NCBI GenBank assembly: GCA_031285215.1
Contig: JAITWQ010000001.1
Span: 1 to 5,917, forward strand
Reading direction: 5' to 3'
Length of the DNA: 5,917 bases
Source: Syntrophobacterales bacterium
Lineage (GTDB): Bacteria > Desulfobacterota > Syntrophia > Syntrophales > JAAYKM01
The notes beneath the pieces are model-generated. The model was not told the origin of the DNA. It saw only the letters and a list, made by a program, of their open reading frames with translations, and searched no databases. The number at the start of each line of letters is the position of its first letter. Positions within the stretch are counted from its first letter, which is position 1. Positions 1 through 5,917 of the stretch are shown here, one piece after another. Position numbers and translations under genes: made by a program.

Positions 1-246
1 TGTTTCCAGAAGAATGGTTACTTTGGTTGCCACAACCTCCGCATACCCTTCACCAACGGCATAGTACGTCTTCTTTCCATCTTTCGTGAAGTTCATCTCT
101 CCTACATTAATAGAACTCAGCAACGAAACATGGCCCTTTAAAACACCAAACTCACCATCGCCTCCAGGGACCGTCACATCCTCAACAGTACCACTGAAAA
201 CCATCGCCTCGGGAGTTACTATTTCCAGCATCAATTCTTCAGCCAC
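1..246 (-). CDS. atpC: F1Fo ATP synthase subunit epsilon, N-terminal part (3' end outside window)
   Basis: Epsilon is the small rotor subunit of F1. It binds gamma and the c-ring and can inhibit ATP hydrolysis. The 82 codons seen cover the N-terminal beta-sandwich domain almost completely: a strand starting LEIVTPE (residues 8-13), [12 protein letters not shown] (17-28), the conserved GEFGVLKGH loop (31-39), LLSSINVG (42-49) and GEGYAEV (65-71). The C-terminal two-helix domain, which does the inhibiting in other bacteria, lies beyond the left edge, so nothing can be said about it. The start is GTG at 246, chosen because GGAGGG at 258-253 sits 6 bases upstream. An in-frame ATG at 231 would be 21 bases away and would lose the first beta strand's lead-in. 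The gene follows atpD after 18 bases, as is usual for the last gene of an atp operon. Identity rests on sequence resemblance plus position. Confidence 0.93.
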   Translation of the reverse strand, partial: MAEELMLEIVTPEAMVFSGTVEDVTVPGGDGEFGVLKGHVSLLSSINVGEMNFTKDGKKTYYAVGEGYAEVVATKVTILLET

Positions 247-252
247 GGAACA

Positions 253-258
253 CCCTCC
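253..258 (-). promoter_or_regulatory. Ribosome binding site of atpC
   Basis: GGAGGG on the minus strand, lying in the short gap after the atpD stop codon. Its 6-base spacing to GTG at 246 decides for the GTG start over the in-frame ATG at 231. Confidence 0.75.
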
Positions 259-264
259 AAATCA

Positions 265-1695
<1,431 letters not shown>

Positions 1696-1722
1696 TTAGA
1701 GAACTTTATATTCCTTGCTATA

Positions 1723-2598
1723 TTATCCTTTGGCCAAAGCCTCAGTACCACCAACGATATCCATCAGCTCCGCTGTAATGGCAGCCTGTCTCGCCTTGTT
1801 GTACTTCAAGGTCAAACTCCCGATCAATTCTTCGCAGTTACGCGTCGCGTTGTCCATAGCCGCCATCCGCGCGCCGTTCTCCCCCGCCGAGGTTTCCACC
1901 AAGGCCCTGTAAATCAGAACTCTGACATACATATGGAGAAGTTTATCCAATAAAACTTCATCATCAGGCTCGTAAACATAATCCGTCTGCTTGTCCATAT
2001 CCACTTCTTCGGCTTGGCCGATGGTGGGCAGGGGAAAAAGCCTTACGGCCGTCGGTCTTTGGACAGACACGTTGACGAATTGATTATAGATGAGATGCAA
2101 CTCATCAAATTCTTCCTTTTCAAAATCGGGAATAAGATCCCCCGCGATGTCCGACGCCAAGGTCATATCAAATTTACCGAAAACATCGGTGCGGGCATAC
2201 ATAATCGACTGTTTCTTGCGGAAATAATCGCGCGCTTTCCTCCCGACGGGGACAACCACAACCTCGTGTCCCGCACTTATCTGCGCCTTCACAAAGCGTT
2301 CCGTCGTTTTAATGATGTTGGCATTGAATCCCCCGCACAATCCTCTGTCAGAGGTCATGCAAATTACCCGCACCTTCTTTGCGTCACGAACGGCAAGAAG
2401 GGGGTGCGAGTTAGAATCAACGCGAAGAGCCAAACTATTGAGCACATTCATGAATTCTGCCGCATACGGACGAAAATTCTCCATTCTCACCTGCGCGGAT
2501 TTGAACTTAGACGCAGCGACCATATTCATCGCTTTTGTAATCTGTTTCGTCTTTTGAACAGCGGCAACTTTTCTTTTAATGTCCTTTAACGCGGCCAT
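1723..2598 (-). CDS. atpG: F1Fo ATP synthase subunit gamma
   Basis: Gamma is the central rotor shaft that turns inside the alpha3beta3 ring and drives the binding changes in beta. The product is 291 residues, close to the roughly 287 of the E. coli protein. The N-terminal helix of the coiled-coil shaft is clear (residues 1-55, including IKRKVAAVQKTKQITKAM and MVAASK). The central alpha/beta domain follows, with the conserved TSDRGLCGGFN (82-92). The C-terminal helix (about 215-288) ends in the family signature, with NATRN (250-254), ITAEL (274-278) and IVGG (281-284). There is no sign of the extra regulatory cysteine loop of plant chloroplast gamma. Start ATG 2598 has AAGGGAG at 2614-2608, 9 bases upstream. 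A 44-base spacer follows atpA. Several antisense open frames overlap this gene, including a 191-codon one, but they are shadows. Confidence 0.98.
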   Translation of the reverse strand: MAALKDIKRKVAAVQKTKQITKAMNMVAASKFKSAQVRMENFRPYAAEFMNVLNSLALRVDSNSHPLLAVRDAKKVRVICMTSDRGLCGGFNANIIKTTERFVKAQISAGHEVVVVPVGRKARDYFRKKQSIMYARTDVFGKFDMTLASDIAGDLIPDFEKEEFDELHLIYNQFVNVSVQRPTAVRLFPLPTIGQAEEVDMDKQTDYVYEPDDEVLLDKLLHMYVRVLIYRALVETSAGENGARMAAMDNATRNCEELIGSLTLKYNKARQAAITAELMDIVGGTEALAKG

Positions 2599-2642
2599 TA
2601 AACTAATCTCCCTTTTCTCGGTTATACTCTAGTGAATCAATG

Positions 2643-4157
2643 CTAATTTGTGACGAAAACGGAGTCAAACTCCTCCAGCATCTTCTTCATCTTAGCTTCA
2701 AGATCTGGGCTGATCGTTTTTTGCGTATCTATCTCCTCTAAAATCTGAGGATATTTATTTTTCGCAAACGCCAAGACCTGACTCTCATAATCATGCACTT
2801 TGGAAACATCGTATTTATCAATGTAGCCCCTCGTTCCTGCAAAGAGAACAACCACTTCTTCACCCAGCGACATGGGCTGGAATTGGGGCTGTTTCAGCAA
2901 TTCAACCAAGCGCACACCCCTGTCAAGCTGCATCTGGGTCGCCTTATCCAAATCACTGCCGAACTGGGCAAAAGCCGCTAATTCACGAAACTGCGCCAAA
3001 TCCAATTTCAGTGTTCCGGCAACCTGTTTCATGGCCTTAACCTGGGCTGCGCCACCCACGCGGGACACGGAAAGACCAACGTTAATGGCAGGGCGAATAC
3101 CGGAGAAGAACAAGCTGGGCTCCAGATAGACCTGACCATCCGTAATGGAAATCACGTTCGTGGGAATATAGGCGGAAACGTCACCGGCCTGGGTTTCGAT
3201 GATGGGCAAAGCCGTCAATGAACCGCCGCCGAGATCCTGGCTGACACGAGCCGCACGCTCCAAAAGGCGTGAATGGTTATAGAAAATATCACCGGGATAA
3301 GCCTCGCGTCCGGGAGGACGTCTCAGCAACAGCGATATCTGGCGATAGGCAACGGCCTGCTTGGACAGGTCATCGTAAATGATCAGAGCATCTTCGCCCT
3401 TGTCTCTGAAATACTCGCCGATACTGCATCCGGCATAGGCCGCGATATACTGAAGCGTTGCCGGGTCGCTTGCACAGGCAGACACAACGCACGTATAGGG
3501 CATGGCGCCATTTTTCCGCAGGTTTTCGACAACCTGGGCAACCGTTGATTTTTTCTGGCCGATGGCGACATAGATACATTTTACGCCTGTATCCTTCTGA
3601 CGAATAATCGCATCAACACAGATCGCCGTCTTTCCGATCTGGCGGTCGCCAATGACCAGCTCACGCTGACCTCTCCCAATAGGAGTCATGGCGTCAATCG
3701 CCTTCAATCCCGTGTACATGGGCTGATTAACCGGCTGGCGCTGAATAACGCCGGGGGCGATCATTTCAATTCTGCGGAACTCTTTCGTATCAATAGGCCC
3801 TTTCCCATCAATGGGAGCACCCGTTCCGTCAATAACACGTCCAAGAACCGCTTCTCCCACGGGAACCTGAGCGATTTTTCCGGTTCTCTTAACAATGTCG
3901 CCTTCTTTAATGTGAGTGACTTCGCCCAAAACGGCCACACCCACATTGTCTGCTTCCAAGTTAAGAACCATCCCCAAGATGCCGCCCGGGAATTCCAGAA
4001 GTTCCATAGCCATGGCGTTCTGGACACCGTAAACACGAGCAATACCATCTCCAACGGAGAGGACCGATCCGGTTTCACTGACATCTAATTTTTTCTCGTA
4101 ATCCTTAATTTGCTTGGAAATAATCTGACTTATTTCTTCTGCCCTAATCGTATCCAT
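2643..4157 (-). CDS. atpA: F1Fo ATP synthase subunit alpha
   Basis: Alpha alternates with beta in the F1 hexamer. It holds the non-catalytic nucleotide sites and supplies the arginine finger to the catalytic ones. The product is 504 residues (about 513 in E. coli). An N-terminal helix that contacts delta (1-25) is followed by the beta-barrel (about 27-95). Next come the Walker A loop GDRQIGKT (170-177), Walker B in ALIIYDD (257-263), the strongly conserved run around [19 protein letters not shown] (267-285), the signature [10 protein letters not shown] (356-365) with the arginine finger Arg366 in SRVGGAAQ, and a helical C-terminal domain. The Walker A loop has Ile174 where E. coli and many others have Thr; the position is a free one in the general P-loop pattern. 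The ATG at 4157 follows the atpH stop with no gap. Its binding site GGAGG (4170-4166, 8-base spacing) lies inside the atpH coding end, so translation of the two is probably coupled. Confidence 0.98.
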   Translation of the reverse strand: MDTIRAEEISQIISKQIKDYEKKLDVSETGSVLSVGDGIARVYGVQNAMAMELLEFPGGILGMVLNLEADNVGVAVLGEVTHIKEGDIVKRTGKIAQVPVGEAVLGRVIDGTGAPIDGKGPIDTKEFRRIEMIAPGVIQRQPVNQPMYTGLKAIDAMTPIGRGQRELVIGDRQIGKTAICVDAIIRQKDTGVKCIYVAIGQKKSTVAQVVENLRKNGAMPYTCVVSACASDPATLQYIAAYAGCSIGEYFRDKGEDALIIYDDLSKQAVAYRQISLLLRRPPGREAYPGDIFYNHSRLLERAARVSQDLGGGSLTALPIIETQAGDVSAYIPTNVISITDGQVYLEPSLFFSGIRPAINVGLSVSRVGGAAQVKAMKQVAGTLKLDLAQFRELAAFAQFGSDLDKATQMQLDRGVRLVELLKQPQFQPMSLGEEVVVLFAGTRGYIDKYDVSKVHDYESQVLAFAKNKYPQILEEIDTQKTISPDLEAKMKKMLEEFDSVFVTN

Positions 4158-4709
4158 CTATATTTCCTCCCCCAAGAGATTCCTTATATTATTAAGCTGA
4201 CTTCTGATACTTCCATCGTAAAGGGTGTCCCCCACTTTCACAACTACACCACCCAACAGCGAAGAATCTTCCTCAATCGTCATATCCACTTTTTTATTCG
4301 TCAATGTCTCCAAATTTGTCAAAAGACTGCGGGAAAGATCTTCCGAAAGGGGAAAGGCCGTTTTGACCTGCACCCTGACTCTTCTTAGGGCATTGTCCAT
4401 CAGTTCGCGATAACACTGGACGATATCATCTAAAATATCAATACGCTGTTTATCTGCAAGAAGATTCAGAAAATTTGCCGACGTTCCGGACAGGGAAACC
4501 TTCTCCAGAATAGTCTTAACAACCGCCTTTTTATCTTCGTTGTTAAACATCGGATTGGCCAAGAACTCTTTGAAATCACCACTCTGATCAATAACCGAAG
4601 AAAACTTCACCAACTCATCATAGTATCCTTCGTACCGATTTTCCTCTGCCGCGATGTCAAAGAAGGCACGGGCATAGCGCTTTGCAATTGTCGTCGTGTT
4701 TCCGCTCAA
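4158..4709 (-). CDS. atpH: F1Fo ATP synthase subunit delta (OSCP homologue)
   Basis: Delta sits on top of F1 and links the alpha N-termini to the peripheral b/b' stalk. At 183 residues the product has normal length. The N-terminal six-helix domain (about 1-105) opens with IAKRYARAFFDIA (8-20), typical of the family, and includes FLNLLADKQRIDIL (80-93). The C-terminal domain carries the family signature with GGVVVKVGD (153-161) and YDGSIRSQL (164-172). The start must be TTG at 4709: the frame has a TAA at 4715-4713, just upstream, and no ATG or GTG occurs before the conserved IAKRYA motif. The TTG overlaps the atpF stop by four bases (TTGA, 4709-4706), so translation probably depends on re-initiation or coupling from atpF. 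The stop codon directly abuts the atpA start. Confidence 0.96.
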   Translation of the reverse strand: MSGNTTTIAKRYARAFFDIAAEENRYEGYYDELVKFSSVIDQSGDFKEFLANPMFNNEDKKAVVKTILEKVSLSGTSANFLNLLADKQRIDILDDIVQCYRELMDNALRRVRVQVKTAFPLSEDLSRSLLTNLETLTNKKVDMTIEEDSSLLGGVVVKVGDTLYDGSIRSQLNNIRNLLGEEI

Positions 4710-5302
4710 TGTTTAATCACCACCTTACTCAAATAATCTTTCACCATATTTTCATGATCAGCCGGAGTAATTGTCTTTTGCAAAATTCCTTCCGCCATCT
4801 GCACGGACAAAGACACGGCCTCTTCGCGTAATTCCCTGCGCGCCTGGGCCAACTCCTGATCCATTCTTGCTTTGGTATCTTCCTTCATTTTTTCTGCGGC
4901 GCTGTGGGCATCGGCCAATATTTTATCCCTTTCGACCATTCCCTGAGATTTTATCATCTCAACGATTCCGGCAATTTCCGCCGTCGCCTTAGCCAGTTTT
5001 TCCTCATATTCCCTGAATTTCTGCTCGGCGTCCCTCTTTGCACGTTCCGCCTCTTCAAGGGCATTTTTTATCTCACTCCGCCGTCCGGAGAAAAAAGCTT
5101 TAATCCTTCCCGCCAGGAGCCAGACAAGAAGACCAACTAAAATACTGACGTTAAGAACGCTCCAGGCAAAACCCTTCCACAGAGCGGCACTGTCTCCTCC
5201 GCCTCCTCCCGCCGCAACGCTTACAGAAGCAAGCAGAAGGGATAAAAAAAACGCCGCAGGTACAAAACGAACAACTTTGCTCCGGAAATCAGACCGCTTC
5301 AT
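4706..5302 (-). CDS. atpF: F1Fo ATP synthase subunit b (peripheral stalk), with signal-like N-terminal segment
   Basis: Subunit b anchors the stator: a membrane helix in Fo followed by a long coiled coil reaching up to delta and alpha. The 198-residue product is longer than the E. coli b (156). The extra length is N-terminal: a basic start (MKRSDFRSK), a hydrophobic stretch (about 13-31) with small residues at its end (SVSVAA), then five glycines (32-36). The Fo helix follows at about 45-64 and ends in the basic AGRIKAF. Residues 70-165 are highly charged and heptad-like, then comes VSLSVQMAEGILQKTITP (163-180), typical of the delta-binding end. As I recall, such a signal-like segment is usual in b of Geobacter-type bacteria; whether it is cleaved is not known from sequence. 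The ATG at 5302 overlaps the atpF' stop by one base (TGATG), with GGAGGAG at 5315-5309 six bases upstream. Confidence 0.95.
   Translation of the reverse strand: MKRSDFRSKVVRFVPAAFFLSLLLASVSVAAGGGGGDSAALWKGFAWSVLNVSILVGLLVWLLAGRIKAFFSGRRSEIKNALEEAERAKRDAEQKFREYEEKLAKATAEIAGIVEMIKSQGMVERDKILADAHSAAEKMKEDTKARMDQELAQARRELREEAVSLSVQMAEGILQKTITPADHENMVKDYLSKVVIKH
4718..4726 (-). promoter_or_regulatory. Weak ribosome binding site of atpH
   Basis: AAGGTGGTG on the minus strand, inside the end of atpF. The AAGG part lies 13 bases before the TTG at 4709, and the core is imperfect. Together with the TTG and the four-base overlap, this suggests that delta is translated mainly by coupling to atpF rather than by strong independent initiation. 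Confidence 0.4.
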
Positions 5303-5727
5303 CAGATACTCCTCCCCAACACCTTCTCCGCAATTTCAACAGATAATCCTTTGGATTTACCGTCAAGCAGCGTCCTGGCATCACTGATCTCAGCATCCAG
5401 TTTTTTCCTGAAGTCATCCATCATACCGGGAACTTCCGATCTCACAGCTTCGATAATTTCCTTGGCCTTTTCCGTCCCCTCTTTGAGGATCTCACCCTTT
5501 TCATCAACAGCCTTCATTTTGGCCTGCTGAATCTTATTTTCATACTCGGCCATCTTGCTGTCTATTGTCTGTTCCAGGTTTTTGACAGTATTTTCTGAGT
5601 CTTCGAAATTCTTTTGTCTCTTTTCCAGAATGGACAGGATGGGTTTGTACAGGAATTGGTTCAGAATGATAATTAGAGCAAAAAACAACGCCGCTTGGAT
5701 AAAAAAGGTATAATTAAGTTCTACCAC
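5302..5727 (-). CDS. atpF': F1Fo ATP synthase subunit b' (second peripheral stalk subunit)
   Basis: This is the second b-type subunit, expected to pair with the atpF product as a b/b' heterodimer in the stator. It has 141 residues: one N-terminal membrane helix (about 7-24, in YTFFIQAALFFALIIILNQ), then FLYKPI (25-30), the conserved membrane-exit region of b/b' proteins, then a charged coiled coil (about 35-120) and a short C-terminal EIAEKVLGRSI. There is no signal-like extension, unlike the neighbouring b. The frame can be opened five codons earlier with a TTG at 5742, but GTG at 5727 is preferred: AGAGG (5739-5735) stands 7 bases before it, and MVELNYTFF is a natural start just ahead of the helix. 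It is the first gene of the operon in this window. The symbol atpX is also used for this family in some Deltaproteobacteria. Confidence 0.93.
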   Translation of the reverse strand: MVELNYTFFIQAALFFALIIILNQFLYKPILSILEKRQKNFEDSENTVKNLEQTIDSKMAEYENKIQQAKMKAVDEKGEILKEGTEKAKEIIEAVRSEVPGMMDDFRKKLDAEISDARTLLDGKSKGLSVEIAEKVLGRSI

Positions 5728-5734
5728 ACCCCTA

Positions 5735-5739
5735 CCTCT
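5735..5739 (-). promoter_or_regulatory. Ribosome binding site of atpF'
   Basis: AGAGG on the minus strand, 7 bases before GTG at 5727. A TTG start at 5742 would place this site inside the gene and has no equivalent purine-rich site at proper distance, so the GTG start is preferred. Confidence 0.55.
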
Positions 5740-5749
5740 CAAATAGTAA

Positions 5750-5779
5750 ATGACAGTTCCTCGGCCTGCCGCCGGTCAA
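5750..5779 (-). promoter_or_regulatory. Candidate sigma-70-type promoter before atpF'
   Basis: TTGACC at 5779-5774 (five of six matches to the -35 consensus) and TGTCAT at 5755-5750 (four of six to the -10 consensus) are separated by 18 bases. It lies between the terminator-like hairpin and atpF', which is where an operon promoter would be expected. Transcription would begin near 5743, leaving a leader of only about 16 bases with the ribosome binding site almost at the 5' end. The -10 match is weak and the GC-rich spacer is not diagnostic, so this is a guess from pattern and position. Confidence 0.25.
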
Positions 5780-5793
5780 GCGAAAGGCCCTCG

Positions 5794-5826
5794 AAAAACA
5801 ACCAAACGGAGCAGCTCCCTTTGGCT
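5794..5826 (-). terminator. Rho-independent terminator-like hairpin upstream of the atp operon
   Basis: On the minus strand CCAAA (5824-5820) pairs with TTTGG (5806-5802), and GGAG (5818-5815) pairs with CTCC (5811-5808). One G-G mismatch separates the two blocks and the loop is three bases (5814-5812). A G-U and an A-U pair extend the base. The stem is followed by the T-rich run TTGTTTTT (5801-5794). This fits an intrinsic terminator for a gene lying upstream beyond the right edge. If a promoter lies further upstream it could instead act as a leader attenuator. On the plus strand the tail is only CTTTAAT, so it is mainly one-directional. Confidence 0.5.
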
Positions 5827-5917
5827 TTAATCCCACAATTTCTTCGCTCTTGAGAAGGGCGCCTCCGAAAGTCCGTTCATGTATGATAAAACCGCCATAA
5901 ACACCGACCCTCAAAGG

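Larger units (their letters stand above)
5743..5917. other. Non-coding leader upstream of atpF', no supported gene
   Basis: This 175-base stretch contains the hairpin at 5794-5826 and the weak promoter candidate at 5750-5779. One minus-strand frame stays open from the right edge to a TAG at 5734-5732, but its product resembles no family I know, runs through the hairpin and overlaps atpF'. A plus-strand ATG at 5879 opens 13 codons to the edge without a good ribosome binding site. No atpE or atpB sequence is visible. Confidence 0.6.

Noticed and set aside
2014..2589. Plus-strand open frame of 191 codons antisense to atpG
   Set aside because: It lies entirely within the confidently identified gamma gene, is rich in His and Arg as expected of a reverse-complement shadow, has no plausible ribosome binding site, and resembles no family I know.
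3370..3579. Minus-strand and plus-strand overlapping frames of 60-107 codons inside atpA
   Set aside because: Shadows of the alpha gene in alternative frames; none has a start signal or recognisable motif.
5197..5214. Run of GGA/GGC codons in atpF resembling repeated ribosome binding sites
   Set aside because: It encodes the five-glycine linker. No in-frame start codon follows at a useful distance, so it is not taken as an internal initiation site.
5763..5789. Inverted repeat GGCCT/AGGCC around the candidate -35 box
   Set aside because: Only five pairs with a 17-base loop in a GC-rich stretch; this is expected by chance and shows no operator-like symmetry.
5883..5914. Possible promoter with TTGAGG (5914-5909) and TATCAT (5888-5883) on the minus strand
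   Set aside because: The spacer is 20 bases, too long for a normal sigma-70 promoter. Only the -10-like box is good.
5732..5917. Minus-strand frame open from the right edge to a TAG at 5734-5732, possibly the tail of an upstream gene
   Set aside because: The translated sequence shows no recognisable domain, passes through the terminator-like hairpin and overlaps the start region of atpF'. An open frame of about 60 codons is not surprising by chance.
5879..5917. Plus-strand ATG opening 13 codons to the right edge, possibly a divergent gene
   Set aside because: Too short to judge. The nearest purine-rich site (about 5852-5858) is some 20 bases away, and a second ATG nearby in another frame closes quickly.

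Overview
The window holds most of one bacterial F1Fo ATP synthase operon, all on the minus strand and so read from high to low coordinates. The gene order is atpF' (b'), atpF (b), atpH (delta), atpA (alpha), atpG (gamma), atpD (beta) and the first 82 codons of atpC (epsilon), which runs off the left edge. Every complete frame is intact and of normal family length. There are no mobile elements, RNA genes or CRISPR repeats, and I see no sign of an undescribed system. This is a conserved housekeeping locus.

The layout suggests a Gram-negative bacterium of the former Deltaproteobacteria (Desulfobacterota/Syntrophia-like, as in Syntrophus or Geobacter relatives). Three things point there: paired b' and b genes directly before atpH-A-G-D-C, a b subunit with a signal-peptide-like extra N-terminal hydrophobic segment, and no atpB or atpE next to atpF'. 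Base composition is near 50% GC. The placement is an inference from architecture and general sequence resemblance, not from a search.

Region by region (minus-strand direction): 5917-5728 is a leader with no convincing gene. It carries a terminator-like hairpin (5826-5794) and a weak candidate promoter (5779-5750). At 5727-4158 are the stator genes atpF', atpF and atpH, whose ends overlap by 1 and 4 bases. atpA begins directly after the atpH stop codon. Spacers of 44 and 48 bases precede atpG and atpD, and 18 bases separate atpD from atpC. Three starts are non-ATG by my reading: GTG for atpF', TTG for atpH and GTG for atpC. The atpD start is best placed at the ATG at 1674, inside the longest open frame.

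Together the products make the catalytic head (alpha3beta3), the rotor shaft (gamma, epsilon) and the stator (b, b', delta). The proton or sodium channel subunits a and c are not in the window and must be encoded elsewhere, so ion specificity cannot be judged here.
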